Source: Phorcus lineatus
Lineage: Eukaryota; Mollusca; Gastropoda; Trochida; Trochidae
NCBI GenBank assembly: GCA_921293015.1
Contig: OV121090.1
Coordinates: forward strand, 24,008,304-24,072,303
Direction of reading: 5' to 3'
Length of the DNA: 64,000 nucleotides
Below, one piece after another: positions 10,664-22,200 of the stretch (position 1 is the first letter of the stretch; each line of letters starts with the position of its first letter). The notes below the pieces were generated by a model. It did not search any database. It was not told the origin of the DNA and worked only from the letters and a program-made list of their open reading frames with translations. The position numbers and the translations under genes were made by a program.

Positions 10664-13600
10664 ATGGCAACTAAATCATCAGGAAACCCATCAGACACCT
10701 AATCTCAGACATCAGAACATGGATCAGCAATTCGGTCACAGAAATCAGGCAAGACATCAGACATCAGGGCACAGCAATCAGGCAAGACATCAGACATCAG
10801 GCCACAGAAATCAACAAAGGCATCAGACACCAAATCACAGCAATCAGGCAAGGCAATGGACAATCAGGTATTACACCAAAACACAGAAAATAAATCAGAC
10901 ACAAAATCAGAAAAGGGTTTAGAGACAAGATCAATTTCTAGAAAATCAGAGAAAAACATTAAAAGCAATGAAGATATCGCTTCCACAAGATCTTCCAACA
11001 TTACAAGAAAGAGAGCTTACGCAGAAAAAGCTAAGATAGAATTAGAATTTGCCAGAAAACAAGTTGAAATAGAATTAAGGAAAAAGGAAATGTTATCACG
11101 TAGGAAAGAAATAGAGGCTCACGACATGATTAGAGTAGCGAAAATGGAAGCTGAAGTTGAAATTTTAGAACACGAAAAGCGTGTAGCTATGGCCGAAACA
11201 GAGGTTTTGATTCTTGAGTCATCAGAATATAGTAGTCAACCTCCATTACTTTTACCTATGGAAGATCCTATCATCAGAACGAACAGATACGTTGAATCCC
11301 TACATGACCACCCTCACTATCATAAAGAAAAAGACACTGTAGTTCCCGACAGAAACAACAATCAAGCCACCAATGTCGAACATACACAGCAAGCTCAACT
11401 TAACGTCAATGCTACACCTTTCCAACCTCAAGACCATTCAGCGTTCACCACATACCTTCTAAGAGGAGACCTACTTCTGACCAGACTCTCCAGCTTCAGC
11501 GACAGACCAGAAGACTACACACTATGGAAGAAAAGTTTCATCAGCGTCATTGAGGAACTTAAAGGCACAGATCAGGACCAAATAGATTTGCTCATGAAAT
11601 GGCTTGGACCAGAGTCGAAGTTGCAGGCTACCAACATCAGAAAAGCAAACCTGGATGATCTCAAAAAGTGTGTTAGAGAAATATGGAAAAGACTTGACGA
11701 TCGCTTTGGCGCCCCAGAACAAATCGAGGAAATTATCAGGAACAAGGTTTTAAACTTTCCTACTCTCACTCCTAAAGACACCAAACAACTCTACTTGTTA
11801 GCAGATCTGACATCAGAGATAGAAGCGATGATGGCAAGCGACACGTATGGGCAGTCATTCTCATATTTCAACTCATCAGGAGGCATGAAACAGATTATCC
11901 AGAAACTTCCCTACAATCTCCAGGAAAGATGGTCAAATCTCGCTTTCAGGCATAAGGAAGAACACCATGGACTATATCCTCCATTTAACCTGTTGACCGA
12001 ATTCATCAGAGATATCAGCAAACAGCGAAATGACCCAAGTCTTCAGTACAGGGAATCTGCGATGAACACCTTAGCTCATTCAAGGCCATCTCTAAACAAC
12101 ATCAGAACAAGAATGACTGAAGTTCAGACACCAAGGTACCCCAGTGATCAACCTTCCATCGTCGACAGCTACAACAAGCACGATACTCCTTCACGATGTC
12201 CCATGCATGGCACCAGGCACAACTTAAACGAGTGTTACGGTTTTAAAGCTTTGAATTACGAGGAGAGAATCAAGTTCCTTAAATCTGTCGGCTACTGCTA
12301 CAAGTGCTGTTTGGGCAAACACCTATCAACAGAATGTACAGAGACAGTCAGATGTGCAGTATGTAACAGTACCAGGCACCCAGCAGCTCTGCACATTGAT
12401 GGATATTCAGGACCAGCAGCTGACAGAGGAGTCTATGGCGGGGAGAGAATATCAAACAGAATGGAAAGCTCGGTTCAAGCATCTCGCGAAATCATGCAAG
12501 GCAAAGGCAGAGGCAAAGCACAAAGCACTCACCCAAAGAAGATTTATTCAGGTATAACATCAAAATGTACCCAAATCTGTAAAAATTCCTTTAATGGAAA
12601 GTCCTGCGGGAAAAACATACTTGCTCTAGTGTACCCAAAAGGTGAAAAAGAAAAGGCAATACAGACATATATCTGCCTCGACGACCAGAGCAACTCATCA
12701 CTTTGTGACCCAAGTTTTTGCGATGAGTTTGGTGTAGACGAGACTTCATACCCCTACATCCTATCTTCCTGTAATGGTACCCAAGAGACTTTCGGTAGAC
12801 GGGCAAGTGGGTTTGTTATTGAAGCTTTGGACTCATCAGCGTGCTATGAACTCCCTACATTGATTGAATGTCAAATTCCTGGAAACATGGACGAAATCCC
12901 TACGCCTGAAGTAGCAAGATGTTATCCTCACCTCCTCGACATGGCAGACATGGTGCCACCAATCAAGATGAACTCCCAGATCCAGATTTTAATAGGCAGA
13001 GATCTCCCAGAACTGCACCATGTCCAGGCTCAACTCACAGGACCAAGAGGCTCGCCCTACGCCCAAAGACTTCCCCTTGGATGGGTAATCGTCGGAGAAG
13101 CCTGCTTAGGTAAAGTACACCCTCCTCAAACAGTGAACGTCAACAAACTCTTTACCCTGCCTAATGGAAGAAACACACTCTTCGAGCCATGCGAAAACAA
13201 CCTTGAGATAAAAGAAACTGGAATGAAAAACATCAAAGATAAAGAAGACAGCATCTTCATGATAACTCCAAACGACAACGAATCAGGACAATCAGAAGAA
13301 GACCGGAACTTCCTTCAACTCATGAATTCAGATCTGAAGCAGAATTCTCATGGATATTGGGAGGTACCCCTTCCCTTCAAAGATCAGAGACCAATCTTAC
13401 CAAACAACAGAACTCAAGCAGTCAAAAGAGCTGAATCCCTACACTACAGTCTTAAGAAAAAAGAGGAAAAGAGAAAACATTTTATGGAATTTATGGACAA
13501 GCTCCTTAAGAACAACCATGCTGAGGTAGCCCCTCCCCTGAAGGAACAAGAAGAACATTGGTATCTTCCAATATTCGGAGTTTATCACCCCCAGAAGCCT

Positions 13601-15370
13601 AACCAAATAAGGGCAGTCTTCGACTCATCAGCAAACTTCCAAGGCACATCCTTGAACTCTGTCTTAATGCAAGGACCAGATCTCACAAACTCCTTACTTG
13701 GAATCCTATTGAAGTTCAGAAAAGACAAAGTTGGAGTTATGGCTGACATTGAATCCATGTTTCACTGCTTCGTGGTAAAGGAAGAGCATCGCAACTACTT
13801 GAGGTTCTTATGGTATGACCAGAATGACATCACCAGAAGACTGATAGACTACCGCATGAGAGTACACTGCTTTGGCAACAAGCCTTCCCCTGCAGTAGCT
13901 ACTTATGGACTGAGAAAGGCGGCTGAGAAAGGAGAAAAAGAATACGGAACAGAAAGCCGACAGTTTGTCAACAATAACTTCTATGTTGACGATGCAGTAG
14001 GATCCTTTGCGAACCCAGACCAGGCAATCAGCGTCGTAAAGAGGACACAAGCATCTCTGAAAGACAACGGAAACAGCAGGCTACACAAGATCGTATCCAA
14101 CTACCCGGAATTGATGAAGTCATTTCCTACAGATGATCTTGGAAAAAACCTCAAGAACTTGAACCTTGATGAAGACACACTGCCACTACAGCGTACCCTA
14201 GGCATGATATGGGACACACAACTTGATACATTCAAGTTCAGCTTTGAGAAGGACCCCAAACCTTGCACAAGACGTGGAGTCCTATCTACAGTCAACAGCA
14301 TCTACGACCCGCTAGGACTACTGGCACCTGTCCTCATCAATGGAAAACTTATTCTGCGGGAAATTACCTCCCTAGGAATACCATGGGACGACAAACTACC
14401 TGAGGAACTCTGCAATCAGTGGAATACATGGAAGGATTCCTTGACTGCACTTGACAACTTCCACATACCTAGGATGTACATCCCTGAAATGACGAACCCC
14501 TTTGAAGATGCCGAGAAAGAACTCCACATCTTCACAGATGCGTCGCAAAAGGTGATATCTGCAGCCGCATATTTGAAGGTAGACAACAAGTTTGGATTTA
14601 TTATGGGGAAGGCTAAAGTAGCACCAACAAATGGACACACCATTCCCAGATTGGAGCTTTGTGCAGCCGTGCTGGGCATCAATATCTCTCTCCAGGTTTG
14701 CAAACACCTATCTCTGCCGATAAAGAAAACAACTTACCATTCTGATAGCAAGATTGTTCTCAGATACATCTCTAACAACACACGGAGATTCACAGTTTAT
14801 GTCACAAATCGTGTTGAACACATCAGGAAATACTCCCATCCTGGACAGTGGAAATATGTGAGTACTACAAACAACCCAGCAGATCAGGCAACCAGACCAA
14901 CATCAGCTGCAAAGTTTTCAGAAAGTGCGTGGCTCCTCGGACCTGATGAGGTTGCCGTTGCCATCGACCAACCCACTGCAGAGACAATGCAAGTACAGGA
15001 ACAATCAGCTCACATCAGCTCAAAGAAACACATAAGAGACACTGGGTTAGGAAGTCAACGGTTTGAAAAGTTTTCCAGCTGGAATCGTCTAGTAAGAGGT
15101 ATCAGTACCCTGAAGCAATTTGCGACAAGCAGACTTAAAGAAACAAAGGCAAGCTCCCCCCACAAGCATGTTTCCGCTGAAAACCTCATCTATCAGGAAG
15201 TACAAAGAGAGATGTATAGCAAAGAGATACAATCCCTTGAATCAGGCTCAACAATTCACAAGGACAGCTCAATAGCTTCACTGAACCCAGTTTTGGACAA
15301 CGAAGGTTTGCTTCGAGTTGGAGGCCGTCTACCGACGCAGACCTCAAAGACATTGAAAAACATCCTCTGA
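10664..15370 (+). pseudogene. BEL/Pao gag-pol polyprotein, first part (broken)
   Basis: The long open frame begins at an internal ATG (10856), but the same frame is open back to 10703. It joins an ATG at 10664 in a strong context (ACCATGG), interrupted only by TAA at 10700. The N-terminal part is built from ~33-nt repeats. A charged coiled-coil-like region covers about 11020-11220, and a DUF1759-type Gag region about 11440-11900. Zinc-knuckle-like CPMHGTRHNLNEC lies at 12197-12235 and CYKCCLGKHLSTEC (C-x2-C-x4-H-x4-C) at 12296-12337. The protease centre is LDDQSN near 12677. RT has MADIESMF near 13740 and YVDD at 13982-13993. RNase H-like FTDAS lies near 14531. The frame ends early at 15368-15370, because the reading frame shifts near 15325-15350, inside the region leading into the integrase. 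Confidence 0.93.
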
Positions 15371-16542
15371 TTATCCCATGTAAACATCACATAGCACTTA
15401 TACTCGTCAGACATCATCATGAGCTGTCTCAACATCAGGGCCGACATTTTACAGAGGGCGCATTGCGATCAGCAGGATTGTGGATTGTTGGTTGCCGACG
15501 CTTGATCAACAGTGTACTTCACAAGTGCATCAGATGTCGTAAGGCAAGAGGAAAGACTTCTATCCAAAAGATGGCTGATCTACCTGAAGACAGACTTACA
15601 CCTTCTCCCCCTTTCTCATATGTAGGTGTTGATACTTTCGGGCCATGGGAGATCTTGTCCAGACGGACCAGAGGCGGCATAACAAACTCCAAACGATGGG
15701 CTCTACTCTTCACCTGCTTAGTGACGAGAGCCATCCATATTGAAGTAATCGAGGAGCTATCATCATCCTCATTCTTCAATGCTCTTTGACGTTTCATAGC
15801 TCTGAGAGGCAGCGTTATCCAGTTCAGATCAGACAGAGGTACCAACTTCGTAGGCGCAACAGACATTCTCAATGCTGATGTGATAAATGTTGAAGAACAA
15901 CCAATCAAAGAACTTTTGAACACAAACAAAATCAGATGGGTCTTCAACCCTCCACACTCTCCACACATGGGAGGTGTGTGGGAAAGGATGATAGGCATTG
16001 TGAAGAGAATCCTGCAAAACATGATGCAAAACATCTCTCCGAAGAAGTTCACACATGAAGTTCTATCAACATTCTTAGCTGAAGTTTGCGGCATCGTTAA
16101 CGGACGTCCTATCTGTGCTGTATCTTCAGACCCTGAGGAGCCGACCATCCTCAGCCCCTCGACACTGTTGACAATGAAAGTCAACAAGAGACAACCACTA
16201 TTGGACTGTGACCGCGATATTCAGGGTTTGTACTTGAAGCAGTGGAGACAAGTACAGGCTCTAGCCAACACTTTCTGGGCTCGCTTCAAGCGCGAGTATC
16301 TACCCACTCTACAGAAAAGAAGTAAGTGGGTGGACGACATACCGAACATTAAGGAGGGCGACCTTGTCCTGATCAGGGACAACTCTCAGTGTAAGGACTG
16401 GACCACTGGGCGTGTTAGCGAAGCCATCCCGAGCGGTGATGGCAAGGTGCGGAAAGTGACTGTAAACGTGGTACGCGAAGGAACTGTGACAACATATACC
16501 AGACCAGTGACTGACCTTGTGCTGCTGATGTCGACCGAGTGA
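15371..16542 (+). pseudogene. BEL/Pao integrase part, displaced frame with a stop
   Basis: Downstream of the frameshift the coding continues in the preceding frame. The integrase zinc-binding segment (histidines near 15400-15440, C-x2-C at 15526 and 15535) is followed by the catalytic core: Asp at 15631 (VDTFGPW), Asp at 15832 (FRSDRGTNF) and Glu at 15982 (GGVWERM). A TGA at 15787 interrupts the core between the two aspartates; CGA to TGA by CpG decay is the simplest origin. After the stop the frame is open to TGA at 16540. The last ~80 codons (KWVDDIP..., GDLVLIRD..., WTTGRV) match the DUF5641-type tail of BEL integrases. Confidence 0.92.
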
Positions 16543-16739
16543 AAGATCGACAATATCTAAAAGATTGACATTTGTAATCCAAATTTCAACTTGCCAGTTA
16601 TTTCAGGTTATCTGTTACGTGTTATGCCTTATATTTTGAAAGCGCCAATTGTTCACTCATCTTTCAAGTTGTTGTTCAGGTTATAACCTATTTATATCAG
16701 TTTAAAGGTTTTTTTCAATAATATATCTAAATATATATT
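16543..16739 (+). other. BEL 3' untranslated spacer
   Basis: About 200 bp of AT-rich sequence between the integrase stop and the polypurine tract. I see no further frame, and no env-like frame. Confidence 0.7.
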
Positions 16740-16749
16740 AGGCGGGGAG
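16740..16749 (+). promoter_or_regulatory. Polypurine tract
   Basis: AGGCGGGGAG directly abuts the TGTCATG start of the 3' LTR, the position of the plus-strand primer in LTR retroelements. One C interrupts the purine run. Confidence 0.8.
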
Positions 16750-17581
16750 TGTCATGTCACAACTATTATATTTTGTGGTTTCCGTAATTCTTTTATGGCC
16801 TCTTCTTTTTATTCGGAATTTAGAGTAACTTCCCTTTGCCTTTTCCCAGAATTCAATTTTTAGAGTTACCTCCCTTTTCGTATTGCTTGGAATTTTAAAT
16901 GGACGCCATTTTCCGTCAAGCGGCTCCGTTCCGCACAAAAAGGATAAACACACCACCATAAAGTACGTATTGTTTCCCAAATTAATGAATATATAATTCT
17001 AACATCTAAAAGCACATTTCTATCAGGTTTTAAGTGTAAGTTGGACTAAATCATTGATATTTTTTCATATTCTCACTTTTCCCGCCTTGTTTTGCTCAGT
17101 ATTGCAATTTTTATATTGAAGGTATTTTTGCATATTATGCATATTTCCAGTTGTAAATAAGCCTCCTTTCCATGTACATTTGTTTCTTTATGTATCTATA
17201 ATTATATCTAATGAAAGTAGGATTAAATCAATTCATGTGTAATTTTATCAGTAATGTGTTTATCGGCAAAAGCCCAACTGTTCACCTTTTACGTACGCTT
17301 CGATCACTATCAGTGTTGTTCTAGGCTTTATCAGTGCTATATTTCAATCAGGTTTCAGTGTTTTCACACAACAGTATTATTCTGCGTGTCAGTAATATTT
17401 TATGCTTCTAAACAAAGCTATTTCCACACATCAGTAATTTTCCATGTATCAGTATTATTTTATGGTGCTATTCAAAAGCTTATTGTGAATTTTTGTACAT
17501 TGCAGATCTTCACCGCACGTCAGTGTGAATAAAATTATGACCAGTTCATAATGCTGTTATGTTTCAATGCTTAACAGTACA
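16750..17581 (+). repeat. 3' LTR
   Basis: 832 bp, TG...CA. It is almost identical to the 5' LTR apart from lacking the nested transposon. The differences seen are G/T at the site reading TTTTCCGTCAAG, G/A in AAGTACGTATTG, A/T in TCTAACATC, A/G in TATCAGTGC, and one missing GTT. It keeps the uninterrupted site CAGAATTCAATTTTTAGAG. AATAAA is at 17528-17533. Confidence 0.95.
17528..17533 (+). promoter_or_regulatory. LTR polyadenylation signal, 3' copy
   Basis: AATAAA within GTGAATAAAATTATG, about 50 bp before the 3' LTR end, suitable for ending the element's transcript. Confidence 0.6.
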
Positions 17582-17586
17582 AATAA
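17582..17586. repeat. 5-bp target site duplication AATAA, right
   Basis: Follows the terminal A of the 3' LTR and matches 9199-9203. The array sequence resumes in phase directly after it. Confidence 0.92.
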
Positions 17587-18450
17587 ATTTTCAAAAGTAA
17601 ATTCCACATTAAAAGCTATGTAGCAGTTAGATAAAGTTGTCAACTAACCTTTTCAATCGTTTTTACGGGCCGGCAGCGATTTAATCCGCCGAAATCGCCG
17701 TTTTCTGGGAGATAGCGCAAAGCGCGTCAGAGCTCTCTTCTGTCTATGACGTTACTATGGCACACGTCTGTTACGTCACGACTTGACCCTTGAAACAATG
17801 AAAGGTCACGGTTGAAGCTTTGGTCACCAAAATTTAGCTAGAACGCTTACTAGAGGGGTTAACGATGTGAAAATGGTATCAAACGAAAGCTAATTTCACG
17901 GCTCATCTTTTCCGATTGCCATGACGGCGGATTTGAGCCGTAGTTTGAACGGGAAGGGGCTGCAAAAACGGTATCATGTGAAAAGATGAGTAAACTCCAG
18001 AGTACGTGTATTTGTACTTGGATAGAGTGAATAGCGACCAAATTAGGCCGCCTCTACTTTGAAAATATATCTACACACTTTTCGCAAATGTATAGGCCAT
18101 AAAATTCCCTAAGAACCAAAAAGAAGCGACCCTAACTACTCGCAATTTCGTGTACAGCACTGAAGGAACTTGTTCAATTTCTTCTGCTCAACGTTAAACA
18201 CATACCCCACATGACTACATCACATTAACATACAATTGCAACGTAGGTTAAACGTCGGACATGTCCGAAATATGTATTTGAAGACATTACATGAAGCAAC
18301 TAAGTGCCAGCCGGACAGTCGAAACGTGTTCAATTTCTTCTGCTCAACGTTAAACACAAACCCCACATGCATGGCTACATCCCATTAACATACAATTGCA
18401 ACGTAGGTTAAACGTCGGACATGTCCGAAATATGTATTTGAAGACATTAC
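17587..18450 (+). repeat. Tandem array, middle block
   Basis: Continues the unit interrupted by the BEL element: anchor at about 17657, optional block, and two 156-bp sub-repeats starting near 18175 and 18331. It breaks off after GAAGACATTAC at 18450. The matching continuation (AAGCAACTAAG) appears at 22577. Confidence 0.9.
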
Positions 18451-18545
18451 GTAATATTATCACGTACGTACGTGATAATATTACGTACGTACGTAGTAAA
18501 ATACCACGTACGTACGTAATATTATTACGTACGTACGTAATAACT
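18451..18545. repeat. ACGTACGTACGT palindrome cluster, left edge
   Basis: Four ACGTACGTACGT cores spaced ~21-23 bp apart. The first 34 bp (18451-18484) form a perfect palindrome with half-site GTAATATTATCACGTAC. The following cores are joined by AT-rich near-symmetrical spacers. The arrangement could extrude as a cruciform. Confidence 0.9.
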
Positions 18546-19117
18546 AAATTTGAATGTTGTAAGCTTAGGAGTTGTCGATAGAAAGCGATAGTAAGCAGAA
18601 ACTTATTTGAGTCAACTCAGCTCTGTCATGGATTCAGAAAATGTTTATTTTGATTGATAAGTGAGAGGTCAGTTAAGAAATAACATATAATATTATAAGC
18701 AGTCACCACACAGCGTGTGTAGCAAGTGAAAAACACAAACCACGTGGTAGGTAAATGTTGAACACAGCCTCACTAAGCTGCAATAAACATTTACGGTAAT
18801 TTCTTATCTTGCAATCTCATTAGAAGGCGATTGAGTAGCAGTGATCTTTTTGCAAAACCTATAAGTACTCTATCTATCAATAATCTTGGATATATATACA
18901 AGAAATAGAGCGTGGCTCGGATTAACTTTTTTGAGTTATCTCCCGTTGTACGGTTATTGCACTTCAAGACGTAAGGAATGTTCATGAGACAGACATTGAA
19001 CATAAACAAAAGCATATTATTTTCGTCAGCAAACAGTATACCATAAGAGTCTTTAGTGAAAGTCATACAAACTCATGCTAGTAACTAGCCTTCTAAGCGG
19101 TCATGGGCAAGAATTGA

Positions 19118-20085
19118 TGGGTTACATCCCAATTGGACTACTCCCAAAATGACTACTCTAATCCTATTAGTTAAAACAACAAAGGGTCGCTGCTTACCTA
19201 CTCTGAAATGGACTCTCCCAACAAGTTTAGTCTGCTTACATGTTCATGTATGTAGTAAGCTAGCTTTATATTATAAGGATACATCTGTGTTTCTGGCTTG
19301 GGGCTAGAGAAGATGGAAGCCTCCAATCTAATCAGAATGCAAGCTGTGCTACCATTAAATAAAATACTTTGATTTTGATTTCGTTATTGCCCAGGACTAA
19401 CAATCACCTTGAAGGGTGGCATCATTATCTCAACCAAATCATCAAGCAAAACCACCCAAACATTTTCATTTTCGTTAAGACTCTTAAATCTATGGAATCG
19501 GTGAACAGGAGGAAGCTGCTGCAAGTCAACCATGGTGCTGGAACAGCGCCGAGAAGACGGAAATACAGAGAACTTGATTCAAGACTACAGAGACTGAAAC
19601 AGAAATTATTGAGAGGCGAAAGGTCACCAATTCAGTTTTTGGATGCAGCTGGTAAAATGCTTAAAATGGAATGACTGTAACATAAAAAATTTAACTTGAT
19701 AGCTTAATTTTAGTGATATTAATGATGAAACCCAATTTGAGGTGCATGGTTAAAGAATAGACTAAATAAATTATGTCTCTTACATTTTACCCGAATTTAT
19801 CATGTTTGATATACTTTTTATGTCCTTTATACACTTTATCCGAATTGTTAACGTACTTTTTATGTAATTTTTAAAAAAGAACATTCTTTTTTGTGTCTTT
19901 CTTATATTTTATCACGTTTAAAGAATATACTTTTTATGTAGTTTTTTTATGTCTCTCCGGATACTGTGTTGCTTGATAATAAACCTGTTTCATAACTACT
20001 TGTGGTTCTGTCCAATATTTCAAATTTGGTTTTGTGTTTATATAAGGAGTAGTCATTTTGGGAGTAGTCAAAATGGGATGCCGCC
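19118..20085 (+). mobile_element. Internally deleted Mutator-like element (968 bp)
   Basis: A perfect 22-bp inverted pair lies at 19136-19157 and 20048-20069 (core GACTACTCCCAAAATGACT and its complement). It is embedded in imperfect termini with shared CATCCCA. GAATTGA occurs on both sides (19111-19117 and 20086-20092), a 7-bp duplication, or 9 bp with mismatched ends, as expected for MULEs. Inside is the C-terminal coding piece of a MULE-type transposase. Most of the transposase is missing, so this copy is not autonomous. Confidence 0.75.
19395..19674 (+). pseudogene. MULE transposase C-terminal exon remnant
   Basis: After an acceptor-like TTATTGCCCAG the frame reads TNNHLEGWHHYLNQ, then HPNIFIFVKTLK, an arginine/lysine-rich linker (RRRKYRELDSRLQRLKQ), and ends with a short IQFLDAAGK tail. 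The TNN-EGWH plus HPN-I-F pattern is characteristic of the C-terminal region of Mutator-like transposases found in many invertebrates. The DDE core and zinc fingers upstream are absent. It lies within the inverted repeats at 19118-20085, consistent with an internally deleted copy. Recognition is by motif only. Confidence 0.65.
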
Positions 20086-20290
20086 GAATTGAGGTATCGA
20101 CAATTGACGGCTACATTAACAAAATGTCGCCTAAAATAAATTATGTCTAATCAGCTATGTAATCACTTGTTCATTTCTTTTTCTTTAAAATACTTCTGAC
20201 CTAAAAGAATATTTGAAAAACGACGTTTTATAACAAAATAACAATATCTATTGAAACACTCACTTTATTAAATGCCCAATAGGAAAATAA

Positions 20291-20673
20291 CATATAGCGT
20301 AGATCCTTGAATAATTATCAAGTGCTTATTAATTTCAACCACCGATTTGACTTTGAAGAGGCAGGCAATTATTCTTTTCGAAGCCATAATTTGTGTTTCT
20401 ATGTTAAAAAAATGAAACAAAACCATCATCATCATCGCGAATTTTATATTGAAACACTAAAATAGACTCTCTTACCGTTCTCAAAATATGCATATATTAT
20501 AAAACGCCAGAAAACTTAGAAAAAGGTGATATTCAAAATGTTGTTCACAATGCTCAAGCAAACCCAGCAAGGCAAGGCAGGCGATTATTCATTTCAACGA
20601 GACCTTAGACCCGGCCTATACTGAAAGCAGGCGTTTATTAACGACAGGCGATTATTCAAGGATGTACGGTATG
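20291..20673. mobile_element. 383-bp MITE-like element
   Basis: The left end CATATAGCGTAGATCCTTGA and the right end, read on the minus strand (CATACCGTACATCCTTGA), are imperfect inverted repeats with a perfect ATCCTTGAATAAT core. No protein is encoded. Internal GGCGATTATTC-like motifs recur near 20580 and 20648. A target duplication was not established. Confidence 0.5.
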
Positions 20674-21900
20674 TCGTAATTGAAGAACCGGCTACGTTGA
20701 TTGATCGCCGTCTACAATAAATGTTTGCATTTGTCGGTAACTTGCTAAAGATTACATTACTCTAATTGAAGAAAGAAGAAAATAAATTAAATTAGATATA
20801 TTTTCCCAAGATTATGCTCCTTATCATATCACCTAACAAGCATTTGCAACAGCATTTGTTAAAATATGGCCTCTAAATAACGCAAAGGATGGTGTAAGCA
20901 TCACCTTAATTAAACTTCACTTTTCATCTGGATATATTGATTTTAGCAGAGAAATATAGAGCAATATGAAGGGATTAGCACATAAATATCATAAGCTTTC
21001 AGTATAAACTAGAATTTGTATAGATAAGTATATTTTGATTTGTTCGAAAATGACCCATTTAAATTAACCTCACGTTGTGAAATCAAAAAGAAAAAATATT
21101 TTTTCGCCAGGGGATAACAAATGTATTCACATTCGAGCAACAGTAGTCAGTCAAACTGTCATATCCAAAGAAGGAAACTCTTCATATAAAAGAAACTATA
21201 TTTATATTTCGTAGTATGTCCTCAAGGATGATAAGTAAAAAAACGGATTTATCTTTAAAACAAAACATCATTTAGACAGATATAATACAGTCAAATATTT
21301 TATGATACAACAAATATTGTAAATTTATTTGTTTGCATCACAATGAAAGTCAAAATTTAAGTTTAACTATGAGTTTACTTATAGTGTAATGATTGTTGCT
21401 AAAAAATTAGCTTATTTAAGAGCACATGTAGTCACATAAGCTTCGTATTCGTCCAGAAAAATACTTATCATTCTTTTCAGTTGACTCTCAAATTATGATT
21501 TGACTAAAGAAACTATTCTAAACATAATTAAACGTGGAATGTTCGACATTTGTTTCTACAAAAAAAGGAAACTTTCAACTGTCAAGTCCACATAAATTAC
21601 GACAAAATTTGTAATGGTGGTGATTTCCTCACAAAATTACTATTGTAAATTCTTGTGTCAAAACTTTAATACGAGAAAAGATTAGTACACTGTATAATAC
21701 ATTGAAATCAATAAACAATTTATCAAATTAAATTGGATTTCACTCAACCTAAATGAACAAAGTATTAATCATGCGGAGAAAGGAGAAAGCTATTCGACTG
21801 TTGAATTAAATCCTCAGGGACCTTTTGTTGAGATTATCATCTTCACTTTCCATATCACAATTTACGCATTTTCAAGTCGTATTACAATTCAAAAGATTCG
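20674..21900. other. AT-rich stretch without recognised gene
   Basis: No convincing open frame, RNA gene or repeat seen; very AT-rich with homopolymer runs. Confidence 0.6.
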
Positions 21901-21906
21901 ACAAAG

Positions 21907-22200
21907 CATCTTTCCAGGGTCCCAAAAAAGTTTGTCCATCACTAGACAAACGCCCATCACCCATCACCCATTTTAACTTCGAACGGAATCTTCTCAATTC
22001 TGCTATCAGTTACATAAACTTTCTCGATACTATTCTATCAAAATTCTTTAGGTTCAGGGTCATCTTTCCAGTGTCCCAGTACAGTTTGTCCATCACTAGA
22101 CAAACGCCCATCACTCATTTTAACTTCGAACGGAATCTTCTCATTTCTGCTATCAGTAACATAAACTTTCTCGATACTATTCTATAAAAAATCTTGAGGT
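21907..22200. repeat. Tandem duplication, period about 154 bp
   Basis: CATCTTTCCAGNGTCCCA starts at 21907 and 22061. It is followed in both copies by CACTAGACAAACGCCCATCA and a shared run to CGATACTATTCTAT. The frames across it on either strand are by-products of the duplication. Confidence 0.8.

Larger units (their letters stand above)
9204..17581 (+). mobile_element. BEL/Pao LTR retrotransposon inserted in the array
   Basis: The element starts TGTCATGTCAC and ends AACAGTACA (TG...CA) and is flanked by AATAA duplications. The internal region encodes, in one order, Gag with zinc knuckles, aspartic protease, reverse transcriptase (YVDD), RNase H, and an integrase with a zinc-binding segment, DDE core and a C-terminal DUF5641-type region. 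This order and these motifs are typical of BEL/Pao. Ignoring the nested insert, the two LTRs differ by about four substitutions and one 3-bp indel over ~832 bp, so the insertion is young. Even so the coding region has three breaks: a TAA at 10700, a frameshift near 15340 and a TGA at 15787. The copy is therefore non-autonomous. Confidence 0.95.

Noticed and set aside
15519..16187. Long minus-strand frame over the integrase
   Set aside because: It is the antisense shadow of the conserved integrase coding strand, which carries the DDE motif.
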